DNA of 64,000 nt from Desulfopila sp. IMCC35006 (lineage in GTDB: Bacteria > Desulfobacterota > Desulfobulbia > Desulfobulbales > Desulfocapsaceae). The stretch is from positions 158,521 through 222,520 of the forward strand of contig NZ_SWCM01000010.1 of assembly GCF_005116645.1 (NCBI RefSeq), read 5' to 3'. Below, piece after piece: positions 1-8,439 of this stretch. The notes below the pieces were generated by a model that saw only the letters and a list, made by a program, of their open reading frames with translations, did no database searches and was not told the origin of the DNA. The stretch's first letter is position 1. Every line of letters begins with the position of its first letter. The position numbers and the translations under genes were made by a program.

Positions 1-1
1 G

Positions 2-658
2 GGGTGTGTACCGCCAAAACCCGGGTTTCTTGAAAAGCTGAGAGAGCTCACCCGCGAGATGGGTATCGTCCTGATTTTTGACGAGGTTATTACCGGTTTC
101 AGGCTCAGTTACGGTGGGGCGCAACAATATTATAACATAATGCCGGATCTCACCTGTCTCGGTAAGATTATCGGTGGTGGCCTGCCAGTAGGTGCCTATG
201 GCGGCAAGGCGGAAATCATGAACTGCGTCGCCCCCGATGGTCCAGTGTATCAGGCAGGAACGCTGTCGGGTAATCCTCTGGCTATGACTGCAGGAATCGC
301 CACGCTGAAGCTGTTGCAGCAGCCCCGTTTCTATGAACAGCTCGAAGAAAAAGCGGCGGCTTATGCAGATGCGCTCAAACGTATTGCCTCCGCAACCGGT
401 ATTGCAGTTCAACTCAACCGTGTCGGCAGTATGATGACCGGATTTTTTACTGAAAAACCGGTAACCGATTTTGACTCAGCCATGCAGGCGGATGCCGCCA
501 GATATGGACAACACTATCGACAGATGCTGGGGCGGGGGATTTACCTTGCACCCTCACAATTCGAAGTGGCTTTTATCTCTGCCGCGCAGAGTGAAAAGGA
601 CCTCGAAAAGACATTGAAAATGACTGAATGGTCATTCAAAAAATTGCTCGAAAAGTGA
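2..658 (+). CDS. hemL: Glutamate-1-semialdehyde 2,1-aminomutase, C-terminal part
   Basis: The window opens inside this gene; about 218 C-terminal residues are present and the frame is open back to base 2. The enzyme is a PLP-dependent class-III aminotransferase-fold aminomutase that converts glutamate-1-semialdehyde to 5-aminolevulinate in the C5 route to tetrapyrroles. Seen here: the motif [15 protein letters not shown], then [11 protein letters not shown] (Asp that contacts the PLP ring nitrogen), then [17 protein letters not shown], which holds the Schiff-base lysine, and [15 protein letters not shown]. These match HemL rather than other class-III enzymes. The N-terminal half lies outside the window. 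An 88-bp gap separates it from atpZ. Confidence 0.93.
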   Translation, partial: GCVPPKPGFLEKLRELTREMGIVLIFDEVITGFRLSYGGAQQYYNIMPDLTCLGKIIGGGLPVGAYGGKAEIMNCVAPDGPVYQAGTLSGNPLAMTAGIATLKLLQQPRFYEQLEEKAAAYADALKRIASATGIAVQLNRVGSMMTGFFTEKPVTDFDSAMQADAARYGQHYRQMLGRGIYLAPSQFEVAFISAAQSEKDLEKTLKMTEWSFKKLLEK

Positions 659-746
659 AAATTTATTGACTTTGAGATGGAGTCATGCTACCAAACTCGT
701 TTATATTGTATTGTACGTAGCAGTTCATAAAAAGTAGGTGAACAAA

Positions 747-1016
747 ATGGGAGATGTAAAGAAGGAATTTGTTCAGCTGCTGGCTAATTACGGACATATC
801 GGATTCACTTTTGTTGCTGCCATTGTCATCGGTATGGGTGGCGGTATTTATCTTGATCAGAAAGTTTTTGACGGGCGAACCTCGCCGTGGTTTACTTTTA
901 TCGGTCTGGCTCTTGGTATTGCCGCCGGCTACAAAACCTTGTTTGAGGTTATCTGGCGTGATAAGAAGGCCGCAGACCAACAAAAGGCTGATGCCGAAAA
1001 AGACCACGAAGACTAG
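747..1016 (+). CDS. atpZ: AtpZ, small F-ATPase-associated membrane protein
   Basis: An 89-residue protein with two hydrophobic segments (about residues 16-36 and 48-68) separated by a short loop containing GGGIYLDQKVF, as in the AtpZ/AtpI (putative F0F1-ATPase subunit, formerly grouped as DUF) family. AtpZ is thought to help c-ring assembly or ion handling during ATP synthase biogenesis. It heads the F0 cluster atpZ-atpI-atpB-atpE. A GTG in frame lies 9 bases upstream, but the AGGTG Shine-Dalgarno sequence at 736-740 sits 6 bases before the ATG at 747, so that ATG is preferred. The C-terminal tail is charged and cytoplasmic-looking. Confidence 0.85.
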   Translation: MGDVKKEFVQLLANYGHIGFTFVAAIVIGMGGGIYLDQKVFDGRTSPWFTFIGLALGIAAGYKTLFEVIWRDKKAADQQKADAEKDHED

Positions 1017-1024
1017 AGGATTGA

Positions 1025-1447
1025 GTGACCAAAAATGGGAAGGACCTGCAGAAGATGCAGGTAATAAGCTGGATTTTGCTGGCTGTAATGACAATCGCTT
1101 CCGCGATTCTGGTTTCTTGGTGGTTTGCCTGGTCGGTTTTTGCCGGGGGGGTTCTGTCTATAGTAAGCTTCTGGGTATCGAGTAAGGATGTGCTGCGGAT
1201 GATTGGCTCGATTTCTTCGCTGTCATCCCTGGATGATCGGAAAGCTCAGGCTCAGCAGGGACAAAAAGGATACCTGCTGAAATTCTGGATACGCATTGTA
1301 CTTATAGGTATTGTCTTGCTTTTCCTGATTAAGGGCAAAGTGGTCAATGTCTTTGGCTTGATTTTAGGGTTGTCAACGGTAGTGGTTGCCATCACGTTCA
1401 TCTCGTTGAATATGGCCGGGCACTATTTCTTCAGAGGGAGGAGGTAA
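1025..1447 (+). CDS. atpI: ATP synthase subunit I
   Basis: A 140-residue membrane protein with four predicted hydrophobic helices (about residues 14-32, 34-50, 85-100 and 104-125), the arrangement of AtpI, an assembly factor for the rotor c-ring. It starts with GTG 4 bases after an AGAGGA ribosome-binding sequence that overlaps the atpZ stop codon, so translation is probably coupled. It ends 8 bases before atpB. The family is poorly conserved in sequence; the call rests on the topology and on its place between atpZ and atpB. Confidence 0.82.
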   Translation: MTKNGKDLQKMQVISWILLAVMTIASAILVSWWFAWSVFAGGVLSIVSFWVSSKDVLRMIGSISSLSSLDDRKAQAQQGQKGYLLKFWIRIVLIGIVLLFLIKGKVVNVFGLILGLSTVVVAITFISLNMAGHYFFRGRR

Positions 1448-1455
1448 GAGGAGTT

Positions 1456-2178
1456 ATGGAACATCCGATACTATTTATTTCAATCATCCTTGAAAAGCTG
1501 GGACTGCCAGTCCCCCACGGTCCTGTAGGGCACACGTTTCTGGAAAAGTTGTGTGAACCGTATATGACCTACACCTGGCTGGTAATGGCCTTTCTTTTCC
1601 TGGTCGCACGACTCACCCTTGGCAATCTGGAAATGATTCCAGGAAAGGGCCAAAACTTCTGGGAACTGGTAATCGGCGGTATGGATGACTTCTTCGCCGA
1701 TAACATGGGCAGAGAGATGGCCGATAAATTTTTCCCGATGATCGCAACTTTCGCGCTTTATATTGCGGTTGCCAATCTCATCGGACTTATCCCCGGATTT
1801 ATGTCGCCAACGTCAAGTCTCAATACTACTCTGGCCCTGACCTTGATTGTCTGGTTCAGTCATCACCTGATCGGATTTCGGGAGCATGGACTCAGCTATT
1901 ACAAGCATTTCATGGGGCCAGTCTGGTGGCTCGTTCCCCTGTTGCTGCCGATCGAGATTATCAGTAACCTGGCGCGACTGCTCTCTCTCTCCATCCGTCT
2001 TTTCGGAAACATCATGGCCAAGGAAACGCTGCTGGCGATTCTGTTCATGCTGGCCGGTGGTTTTTTTGCACCCCTGCCGATTATGATCCTCGGTGTTCTT
2101 GTTTCTGTGGTGCAGGCGATGGTTTTTGTACTTCTTACCGTGGTCTATTTTGCGCAGGCCAAAGAGCACGCTCATTAG
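1456..2178 (+). CDS. atpB: ATP synthase F0 subunit a
   Basis: A 240-residue integral membrane protein forming the ion half-channels against the c-ring. Visible family signatures are SNLARLLSLSIRLFGNIMAKE, where the essential stator arginine lies in the LSLSIRLFGN stretch, and the C-terminal VVQAMVFVLLTVVYFAQA helix. Length is normal for subunit a. It is preceded by a GAGG ribosome-binding sequence inside the end of atpI. Its stop codon TAG at 2176-2178 is at the same time the first three bases of a dispersed repeat (TAGTGACTTAG), giving tandem in-frame TAG-TGA stops. Confidence 0.95.
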   Translation: MEHPILFISIILEKLGLPVPHGPVGHTFLEKLCEPYMTYTWLVMAFLFLVARLTLGNLEMIPGKGQNFWELVIGGMDDFFADNMGREMADKFFPMIATFALYIAVANLIGLIPGFMSPTSSLNTTLALTLIVWFSHHLIGFREHGLSYYKHFMGPVWWLVPLLLPIEIISNLARLLSLSIRLFGNIMAKETLLAILFMLAGGFFAPLPIMILGVLVSVVQAMVFVLLTVVYFAQAKEHAH

Positions 2179-2256
2179 TGACTTAGAAATTCTTTCTCGG
2201 CTTTTTGAGAAAGAATTTCGTGAAGGAACTTATCCCGCAGAGCTTTTGGGCGGGAT
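2176..2256 (+). repeat. Two-hairpin dispersed repeat, unit A1
   Basis: First of two tandem ~80-bp units between atpB and atpE. It begins TAGTGACTTAG at the atpB stop codon, then a perfect 11-bp hairpin (AATTCTTTCTC / GAGAAAGAATT, loop ggcttttt), the conserved stretch CGTGAAGGAACTTA, and a second hairpin (TCCCGC / GCGGGA around a GCTTTTG loop). The same order of elements recurs at 16363-16645, 24863-24956 (inverted) and, degenerate, at 27877. Confidence 0.85.
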
Positions 2257-2340
2257 TAGTGACTTACGCATTCCTTTCCTGGCTTTCAACAAGAAGGGAA
2301 TGAGGTGAAGGAACTTGTGCCGCGCTTTTGGGCGGGATTA
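2257..2340 (+). repeat. Two-hairpin dispersed repeat, unit A2
   Basis: Second tandem unit, diverged from A1 but with the same parts: TAGTGACTTA, a hairpin of CATTCCTTTC against AAGGGAATG, the sequence GGTGAAGGAACTTG, and the CCGC...GCTTTTGGGCGGGAT element. A further TTAGTG follows at the right edge, as if a third unit had begun. Confidence 0.8.
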
Positions 2341-2479
2341 GTGCGAAACGCCTGGTTAAAAACTGAAATCTTGAGCAACTGAGTTAGATTGTAAAACAAA
2401 CCAAAAAAATATTTCAAATATTTAAGAAGTAAAAAATAAAGAAGAAGGCCAAACAACTCAACTTTTTAAGGAGAAAACA
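2341..2479. other. A-rich leader before atpE
   Basis: About 140 bases with no gene. The last 80 are very A-rich, and the AAGGAG ribosome-binding sequence at 2468-2473 belongs to atpE. The unstructured A-rich leader would favour strong translation of subunit c, which is needed in many copies. No promoter could be assigned with confidence. Confidence 0.5.
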
Positions 2480-2731
2480 ATGGAAGGAAATCTTCAATTA
2501 GCTTTGATTTGCGTAGGAGCTGCACTGTCAATCGGTCTTGCCGGACTGGGCGCTGGTATAGGTATTGGTTCTGTTGGTAACGGCGCATGTCAGGGTCTTG
2601 CCAGAAATCCTGAAGTACAGCCCAAACTGATGGTTTTCATGATTCTCGGTATGGCACTTGCTGAGTCTGTAGCTATTTACGGACTGGTTATTTCTCTGAT
2701 TCTTCTGTATGCCAATCCATTGTTGGGATAA
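2480..2731 (+). CDS. atpE: ATP synthase F0 subunit c
   Basis: An 83-residue hairpin of two transmembrane helices that makes up the rotor ring. Helix 1 carries the Gly-rich GLGAGIGIGSVGNG motif, the polar loop is ARNPEVQPK, and helix 2 carries the ion-binding Glu in MALAESVAIYGLVI. Compared with the Na+-translocating c subunit of Ilyobacter tartaricus, the helix-1 Gln ligand is Ile and the Thr after ES is Val, so proton coupling is the better inference. It is preceded by a near-consensus AAGGAG 6 bases upstream and followed at once by a strong hairpin terminator, which closes the F0 cluster. Confidence 0.96.
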   Translation: MEGNLQLALICVGAALSIGLAGLGAGIGIGSVGNGACQGLARNPEVQPKLMVFMILGMALAESVAIYGLVISLILLYANPLLG

Positions 2732-2766
2732 GACTGACGAGAACATAACGATTGTTGGATGATCGT

Positions 2767-2807
2767 AGAAACGGGCTGCAGAAAATTCTGCCGCCCGTTT
2801 CTATTTT
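2767..2807 (+). terminator. Terminator after atpE
   Basis: A long stem: AGAAACGGGC pairs with GCCCGTTTCT, and inside it GCAGAA pairs with TTCTGC around an AA loop. ATTTT follows. This is a strong intrinsic terminator or processing hairpin between atpE and the next gene. It also argues against the TTG and ATG starts that lie within or right next to it for the downstream frame. Confidence 0.75.
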
Positions 2808-2847
2808 CATGACCTTTGAATGTGATGAAAAAGTACGGAGACTCCCT

Positions 2848-3591
2848 GTGACCAGCGATTCTGATCAGCATATCGTCATTCATCCACGTAGAAATAAAAA
2901 AGAGCAGTTACTCCCGGAAAATGGCCTCTTGCTGGTCAATCCATCGGAGGCGTCTGAGTGTCTTGGCCGGATGAAGCAAAGCGGTGGGGCGAGTCGGTTC
3001 CTGTTTAATTCTGGTTTAGTTGTTGCGAACGATCCGCCATATTTTGCCGCAGGACCTGCAATCGGGGCACCCATGGCGGTACTCACCCTGGAGAAATTGA
3101 TTGCTCTCGGGGCAAAGAAGGTTATTCTTTTTGGTTGGTGCGGGGCAATTGCCCCCAATTTACAAGTCGGTGATATCATTGTCCCTGCCAGGGCTCTCTC
3201 CGGTGAGGGGACCTCTCGATATTATATAACGGACGCAACGCCAGGACCTGATTTGCACCTGAGCAGCCAGATAGTTAAAATCTTGTCTGATAATAGCATC
3301 GCCGTTCATCGGGACTGTGTCTGGTCAACGGATGCGGTGTACCGCGAGGACAGGAGGATGTTGCATGGGCTGCGGCGGGATCAAGGGGTGGGGGCAGTGG
3401 ATATGGAATTTTCAGCTCTCTGCACCGTGGCTGCATTCAGGGGGATTGAATTTACCGCCATTCTTACCGTTTCAGACGAACTCTGGGGCGATTCCTGGCG
3501 GCCTGGTTTTTCTAAAAAATTATTTATGGAACAGAAACAAGCCGCCCTCAAGTTGCTGCTTGCTCATCTTGGACATATTGGAGACAAATAA
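2848..3591 (+). CDS. Nucleoside phosphorylase family protein
   Basis: A 247-residue member of the nucleoside phosphorylase-I (PNP/UDP) superfamily, which cleaves N-glycosidic bonds of nucleosides with phosphate or water. Seen: the phosphate/ribose-site stretch VVANDPPYFAAGPAIGAPMAV, the central FGWCGAIAPNLQVGDIIVP strand-loop, and VDMEFSALCTVAAFRGIEF, which matches the ribose-binding Met-Glu motif. The substrate cannot be read from sequence. Upstream in-frame TTG (2752) and ATG (2809) starts fall in or beside the atpE terminator; the GTG at 2848 has GGAG 7 bases upstream and is preferred. Its stop overlaps the rimO start by one base, so the two are likely co-transcribed. Confidence 0.82.
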   Translation: MTSDSDQHIVIHPRRNKKEQLLPENGLLLVNPSEASECLGRMKQSGGASRFLFNSGLVVANDPPYFAAGPAIGAPMAVLTLEKLIALGAKKVILFGWCGAIAPNLQVGDIIVPARALSGEGTSRYYITDATPGPDLHLSSQIVKILSDNSIAVHRDCVWSTDAVYREDRRMLHGLRRDQGVGAVDMEFSALCTVAAFRGIEFTAILTVSDELWGDSWRPGFSKKLFMEQKQAALKLLLAHLGHIGDK

Positions 3592-4925
3592 TGGCCCGTT
3601 TTCATCTCATCAGTCTTGGTTGCGCCAAAAATCTGGTTGATTCGGAGGTTATGCTAGGTTCAATGGCTGCCGGCGGTTGGGATCTGGTGGATGACCCACA
3701 TGACGCGGACCTCCTGCTTCTTAACACCTGCGGTTTTATTCAGCCCGCCGTGGAAGAGGCCATAACCGAAATCTTTGAACTTGTCAGGATTAAAGAAGAC
3801 GCTCCTGAAAAAAAAATCGTGGTCGTCGGCTGTCTGGTGCAACGGTACCAGGAGAAGTTGACAGAGGATCTCCCGGAAGTTGACCTGTTTCTCGGTACGG
3901 AGGCGGCCGCCGATATTGCGGAGTATGTGGCGCTACTGGACCACGGTGATCTGCAGAGCAGGGTTGTGCTGCCAGACCGTATCCTTATGTCCAGCACCAC
4001 ACCCCGTATCATCTCCACCCCGGTATTTCGCGCATGGATGAAAATAACCGAAGGCTGTGACAATAGATGTTCCTATTGTATGATTCCGGCAATCCGTGGC
4101 CCGTTGCGCAGTCGGACCATTGATGATCTGGTGATTGAAGCGCAGAAGCTTCAGCACTATGGGGTGAAGGAGCTCTCGATCATTGCCCAGGATAGTACCG
4201 CTTACGGCAATGATTTAGGCAGGGGACAGAATATTGTCAGGCTTATGGACCAGCTGCTAACTCAAACGTCAATCCCATGGCTGCGTCTTCTCTATCTCTA
4301 CCCAACTGGTATCAGTGAGGAATTGCTGCAGCTGATGGCGAACAATTCCCGTATCGTGCCATATCTTGATATCCCGATGCAACATGTCAGCGACAGGGTT
4401 CTCCGTTCTATGAACCGGCGCTACACTTCAGAGCAGCTGTACGCAACAGTCAGTACAATCAGGAATATTCTTCCCGATATAGCCCTGAGAACCACTTTTC
4501 TTGTTGGGTTTCCCGGGGAAACCGAATCCGATTTTCTTGAGATTGAAACGTTTTTAAAAAATACCAACATTGATCATGTCGGTGTATTTCCATATGCCAA
4601 TGAAGAAGGCTGTCCCTCGGAGAACTTTGCCGGCCAGCTGCCGGAGGAAGTGAAACTGGAGCGGCGCGACTATCTCCTTGATATTCAGTCCGACTTATCC
4701 GCATTAATCCAGAAGAAGTACATAGGCAGGATTGAGCCGGTCCTGGTCGAAGGGTTGAGCAGGGAAACCGATCTATTGCTGGAGGGAAGAACAAGATACC
4801 AGGCTCCCGAAGTTGATGGTTGTGTCTATATCAACGATGGGGTTGCCAATCCTGGTGATATAGTTCAGGTACGGATAACCGAAACGCAGATATATGATCT
4901 GGTCGGCGGGATTGTCGCAAGGTAA
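3591..4925 (+). CDS. rimO: Ribosomal protein uS12 methylthiotransferase
   Basis: A 444-residue radical-SAM methylthiotransferase that adds a methylthio group to an aspartate of ribosomal protein S12. The N-terminal UPF0004 domain has the three cluster-binding cysteines in GCAKNLVDSE, NTCGF and VVVGC. The radical SAM domain has CDNRCSYC near residue 155, followed by the RGPLRSR motif, and a TRAM domain closes the protein. The opening MARFHLISLGCAKNLVDSE and the order of motifs favour RimO over MiaB. The start ATG overlaps the previous stop (TAATG). Confidence 0.94.
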   Translation: MARFHLISLGCAKNLVDSEVMLGSMAAGGWDLVDDPHDADLLLLNTCGFIQPAVEEAITEIFELVRIKEDAPEKKIVVVGCLVQRYQEKLTEDLPEVDLFLGTEAAADIAEYVALLDHGDLQSRVVLPDRILMSSTTPRIISTPVFRAWMKITEGCDNRCSYCMIPAIRGPLRSRTIDDLVIEAQKLQHYGVKELSIIAQDSTAYGNDLGRGQNIVRLMDQLLTQTSIPWLRLLYLYPTGISEELLQLMANNSRIVPYLDIPMQHVSDRVLRSMNRRYTSEQLYATVSTIRNILPDIALRTTFLVGFPGETESDFLEIETFLKNTNIDHVGVFPYANEEGCPSENFAGQLPEEVKLERRDYLLDIQSDLSALIQKKYIGRIEPVLVEGLSRETDLLLEGRTRYQAPEVDGCVYINDGVANPGDIVQVRITETQIYDLVGGIVAR

Positions 4926-5090
4926 AAAAGGAAGGAAGCGCGGCGCCCGGCGTATTGAAACAGCAGGCCACCTATATAACGACAAAAGACGCCCCCCTGT
5001 GCACAAACAACGCCCAGCTTGCAGGGCAAGATTCCGGGCATTGTGAGTACGTATAGCCTGTTATATTATTTCTTAGCCTTGAAGGGTATT

Positions 5091-5117
5091 AAAAAAGTAA
5101 CGGCTTTTTGTCACCGG
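5091..5117 (-). terminator. Weak terminator downstream of the HU/IHF gene
   Basis: Read on the minus strand: GTGAC, loop AAAAAGCC, GTTAC (one G-U pair), then six T. The stem is only 5 bp, so this is a weak intrinsic terminator candidate. Confidence 0.4.
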
Positions 5118-5151
5118 GGCTTGATGAACGGATCCGGTATTTGCGGGCAGG

Positions 5152-5433
5152 CTATTTCCCGCTGTTAACTTTCTCCCGCAGTTCTTTGCCGACCTTGAAG
5201 AAGGGCAGTCTCTTGGGTTTAACTTGAATCTTCTTTCCTGTTTTAGGATTCCTGCCCTCGTATGAATCATATGTCTTTATCACAAAGCTGCCAAAGCCGC
5301 GGATCTCGATACTCTCGCCTCTGGCGAGGGCCTCGGTCATAGTTTCGATGACAGTGTTGGTTATTGCAGCGGCTTCACGATGCGGTACATTAATGTCCTG
5401 TGCCAATGCTTCGATGAGTTCTGATTTATTCAT
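5152..5433 (-). CDS. HU/IHF family DNA-binding protein
   Basis: A 93-residue histone-like protein. The N-terminal helices MNKSELIEALA and the family signature GFGSFVIKTYDSYEGRNPKTG are clear; the RNP in the beta-arm contains the proline that intercalates and kinks DNA. The C-terminal end (FFKVGKELREKVN) resembles IHF subunits more than HU, so IHF-beta-like (ihfB) is possible, but HU and IHF cannot be separated with certainty by eye. It is a single gene, convergent with rimO, with an AGGAGCAATG ribosome-binding context. About 220 bp upstream hold no other gene. Confidence 0.9.
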   Translation of the reverse strand: MNKSELIEALAQDINVPHREAAAITNTVIETMTEALARGESIEIRGFGSFVIKTYDSYEGRNPKTGKKIQVKPKRLPFFKVGKELREKVNSGK

Positions 5434-5657
5434 ACATTGCTCCTGTTTCCGGAAATCAAATTAAGGGACTTCATTGATCTGCATTTGTACAATAATATTG
5501 GTGAGTAGTCGTGAAGCTTGTGTCTTTGTCAGATGGCTCAGTGGCTAAAAAAACATAAAAATCAATATGTTATGTGTAGGGAGAATTATTTTAAGTCGGA
5601 CCCGCCAAGCTAACTATTTAGATTTAATCAGCTATTTGGAGATTTGTAAAGAAAATT

Positions 5658-6374
5658 CTATAAAAATATTTTATTTAATTCTGAAGGGTTAAGTTGTCTG
5701 TAGTCACCAAGAGCAATCCGTCCAAGAGTCAGTTTGCCATAAGCTGTTCGCTTAAGCTGAAGGACAGGATTGCCGATGAAGGCGAACATTTTTTTGACCT
5801 GCCGTTTTCTCCCTTCGTGAATGGTAATCTGCATAAGGCAGTTCCCGCCGATTTTGGCCTTGACCAAGACTGAGGCCGGCGCGGTCATTTTACCTTCCAG
5901 GAAAATGCCGCGTTCCAGCATTGTGATTTTGTCCCGTGGCGGACATCCTTTCACCAGTGCCTCATAGGTTTTATTGATTTCATGGCTCGGATGCTGAAGT
6001 TTCTGGGCAAAATCTCCATCGTTGGTGAGAATTAAGGCCCCTTCCGTGTCCAGATCTAATCTGCCGACGGGAAAAAGGCGGGCTTTGCTCGTTTTGATAA
6101 GGGTGGTGACTATCGGCCGGCCCTGAGGGTCGGCCAGGGTTGTGACATAGCCCTTCGGTTTATTCAGCAGGTAATAAACAAGCTCCTCCTCCGCCTCAAC
6201 CTTTTTGCCGTCAAAAGTTATGGTGTGTTCGCCGGGAATGACCCGGATGCCCATTTCTCTTGTTATCACACCATCTATGGCAACTCGGCCGGCACTGATG
6301 AATTCTTCAGCCTTGCGTCTGGACGCAATGCCGCACTGGGCGATATACTTTTGGAGCCGTATTGAATTGTTCAT
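5658..6374 (-). CDS. rluB: rRNA pseudouridine synthase, RluB/RsuA type
   Basis: A protein of about 238 residues with an N-terminal S4 RNA-binding domain (RLQKYIAQCGIASRRKAEEFI) and the RsuA/RluB/E/F catalytic domain with GRLDLDTEGALILTNDG, which contains the catalytic Asp, and the lid motif EGRKRQVKKMF. It isomerises a uridine in rRNA. RluB (23S) is the likeliest orthologue but RsuA or RluE/F cannot be excluded. An ATG two codons upstream (6380) is also possible; the ATG at 6374 makes a 4-base ATGA overlap with the ubiD stop, which indicates translational coupling in a yjbQ-orf-ubiD-rluB operon. Confidence 0.87.
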   Translation of the reverse strand: MNNSIRLQKYIAQCGIASRRKAEEFISAGRVAIDGVITREMGIRVIPGEHTITFDGKKVEAEEELVYYLLNKPKGYVTTLADPQGRPIVTTLIKTSKARLFPVGRLDLDTEGALILTNDGDFAQKLQHPSHEINKTYEALVKGCPPRDKITMLERGIFLEGKMTAPASVLVKAKIGGNCLMQITIHEGRKRQVKKMFAFIGNPVLQLKRTAYGKLTLGRIALGDYRQLNPSELNKIFL

Positions 6375-8149
6375 CGCCATTCAGCAGGTATTATTTTGGA
6401 AAATTTATTGTCTACCAGCTCTTTCGTGGCTGTGTCTACTTCGAGAATTTCCGTGTACCATGGTTTCATTCGGCAATCTATGGTAACTGGGGCCTGCAAG
6501 CCCACATGAAATCGGTTGACCGAGGTGGTTTTGCCATAAATATCCGCTGCCGGCTCAAAGCGGGTGAAAATAGACCAGAGAAATTCCTGGATCGAAACTG
6601 TCGTTTCGTCACAATTATCCACCAGCATAACCACTGGCCACTCCTGTAATTCGTTGCTTTCCGAGAGTTGCTGTGCCAGGTTTGGATTTTCGCCGTATGG
6701 ACATCCCTGGACTACCAGTGTGCCGGGCAAAAACACGGTTGGTTTTATACAGCCGGCGGGAAGGGAGCCGGAAAATGTTTTTGGTAAATCCCGCTTTTTT
6801 TCTTTGCCCAGGCCAAGGAGCATGGCTTTGGATCCCTTGTTGACCGAAGGCCCCGTATAGTCAAGGGTGTCCTGGGAAACGTTGGCGAAAACGAACAGGT
6901 CCTGCTGCCATTGTATCCGTTCGAGGACGTGGACCCATAATTTGGCAAAATCGGTGATGTCTATGTCACCATCGGTGACAATGAGAAATTTCGTCAGGGA
7001 CAGCTGTCCTTCGCCAAGCACCCGTAAGCCGCAGGCAAAAGCTTCTCGGGGGTATCGATTGGCAACCCTGGCTGCGGCCAGACAGTGAAAACCGGTTTCG
7101 CCAAAGGTCTTCAGCTGTTTGACTCCTTTCATCACCAGAGGGAAGAGCGGCGAGAGCAGATCCTGGAGAAAATCACCGATAAAGAAGTCCTCCTGCCTGG
7201 GCCGGCCAACCACCGTGGCGGGATAGATCGCCTTGTTGCGGTGATAAAGATGACTCACCTGGAAAACCGGATAATCGTGCTGGAGAGAATTGTAGCCATA
7301 GTGATCGCCGAATGGACCCTCGGGATGACGTACATGCGGTGGTACCTGGCCTTTGATAGCAAATTCGGCATGGGCGACCAGTCGGTGCCCGCCTAAAGGA
7401 TCATCGGTCATCCGCAGTTTGTCGCCGATCAGCAGAGAGGTGAGTATCAGCTCCGGCAAATCCTCGGGCAGCGGGGCAATGGCCGCAAGCATGAGTGCTG
7501 GAGGCCCGCCGATAAAAAGAGTCAGCGGCAGAGGGCGATTCTGTTTTTCCGCGGCAAAGTAGTGGTAGCCACCTCCCTTATGGATCTGCCAGTGTATGCC
7601 GGTTGTCACGTCGTCATATTTGTGGATTCGGTACATGCCGAGATTATGGCCTTTGCCGTCGGGATGCTCGGTGTAGACGAGGGGCAGGGTGACAAACGGC
7701 CCGCCGTCGCTGTGCCAGGAGGTGAGCATGGGGAGAGCGCTCAGTTTGGCAGGCATCTGGCAGTTTTCTAGAACAGGGCCTTTTTTATCAGTCTTCATGC
7801 CTATTTTCAGCCCATCGAGAAAAAGGCTCCGGCTGTCCCAGATTTTGCTGAGCGAAAGTGGCATGATCGATTCAGTGAGCCGGACTACGTCACGGACAAA
7901 TTGCTGTGGCTTGCTGCCAAATGCCAGCTCTAATCTTTTGTGAGTACCAAAGAGATTTGTGGTAACCGGAAAATCTGAGCCTTTAACGTTGGTGAACAGC
8001 AGGGCCGGCCCACCAATGGCGATAATGCGGCGATGGATTTCGGCGATTTCCAGGTAAGGATCGACTTCGTCATCGATGACGAGCAACTGACGCTCTTTTT
8101 TAAGTACTTCGAGGTAACTGCGAAGGTCGTAGAGTTTGGTCATTGGCAC
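6371..8149 (-). CDS. UbiD family (prenylated-FMN) decarboxylase
   Basis: A 592-residue UbiD-type decarboxylase. The family uses prenylated FMN to decarboxylate aromatic or unsaturated acids, in anaerobes often in menaquinone biosynthesis. Visible are the N-terminal DLRSYLEVLKKERQL domain, HPEGPFGDHYGYNS carrying the conserved Glu/Gly motif near the active site, VVGRPRQEDFF, and the C-terminal dimerisation region with TDGDIDITDF. The protein is longer than E. coli UbiD (about 500). No UbiX prenyltransferase gene is in the window. Start: GTG at 8149 has AGGAG 6 bases upstream, while the ATG two codons later would be 12 away. A menaquinone role is inference. Confidence 0.85.
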   Translation of the reverse strand: MPMTKLYDLRSYLEVLKKERQLLVIDDEVDPYLEIAEIHRRIIAIGGPALLFTNVKGSDFPVTTNLFGTHKRLELAFGSKPQQFVRDVVRLTESIMPLSLSKIWDSRSLFLDGLKIGMKTDKKGPVLENCQMPAKLSALPMLTSWHSDGGPFVTLPLVYTEHPDGKGHNLGMYRIHKYDDVTTGIHWQIHKGGGYHYFAAEKQNRPLPLTLFIGGPPALMLAAIAPLPEDLPELILTSLLIGDKLRMTDDPLGGHRLVAHAEFAIKGQVPPHVRHPEGPFGDHYGYNSLQHDYPVFQVSHLYHRNKAIYPATVVGRPRQEDFFIGDFLQDLLSPLFPLVMKGVKQLKTFGETGFHCLAAARVANRYPREAFACGLRVLGEGQLSLTKFLIVTDGDIDITDFAKLWVHVLERIQWQQDLFVFANVSQDTLDYTGPSVNKGSKAMLLGLGKEKKRDLPKTFSGSLPAGCIKPTVFLPGTLVVQGCPYGENPNLAQQLSESNELQEWPVVMLVDNCDETTVSIQEFLWSIFTRFEPAADIYGKTTSVNRFHVGLQAPVTIDCRMKPWYTEILEVDTATKELVDNKFSKIIPAEWR

Positions 8150-8152
8150 GGC

Positions 8153-8401
8153 TTACTCCTTGTGCTCGTGGTGGTGGTCGTCGCCAAGAAACAAACGATG
8201 ATACTCATTCTCGTTCAGATGTTTTCTTAACAGGTCCATAAAATGATCAACAAAACCGATGATCTCTTCGCGGGAGAGTCGTGCGGCAAATATCCTGGAA
8301 AATTCCTCCTGTCCGCCAAGCCTGAGAAAATCGGCAAGCGATTGGCGATCAATTTCCTCGGTCAGGCCAAAACATATTTTTGCTGGATCGGGCTTTGTCA
8401 T
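8153..8401 (-). CDS. Small hypothetical protein with His-rich tail
   Basis: An 82-residue, mostly helical, charged protein of unknown function ending in GDDHHHEHKE, a His/Asp/Glu-rich tail that could bind a metal ion. It lies between yjbQ (38 bp upstream) and ubiD (3 bp downstream), and the ribosome-binding sequence of ubiD sits inside its end. Compact operon spacing and codon use like its neighbours support it as a real gene; no convincing Shine-Dalgarno sequence precedes its ATG, so translation may be coupled. No family is recognised. Confidence 0.6.
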   Translation of the reverse strand: MTKPDPAKICFGLTEEIDRQSLADFLRLGGQEEFSRIFAARLSREEIIGFVDHFMDLLRKHLNENEYHRLFLGDDHHHEHKE

Positions 8402-8439
8402 GAGTATTCAAATAGGCGTTACTCCCGTTTATTACGGGA

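Noticed and set aside
2093..2308. 71-codon open frame overlapping the end of atpB
   Set aside because: Out of frame with atpB and made largely of the dispersed repeat.
2752..2847. N-terminal extension of the nucleoside phosphorylase-like gene
   Set aside because: It would be encoded by the atpE terminator hairpin; the GTG at 2848 has a proper ribosome-binding sequence.
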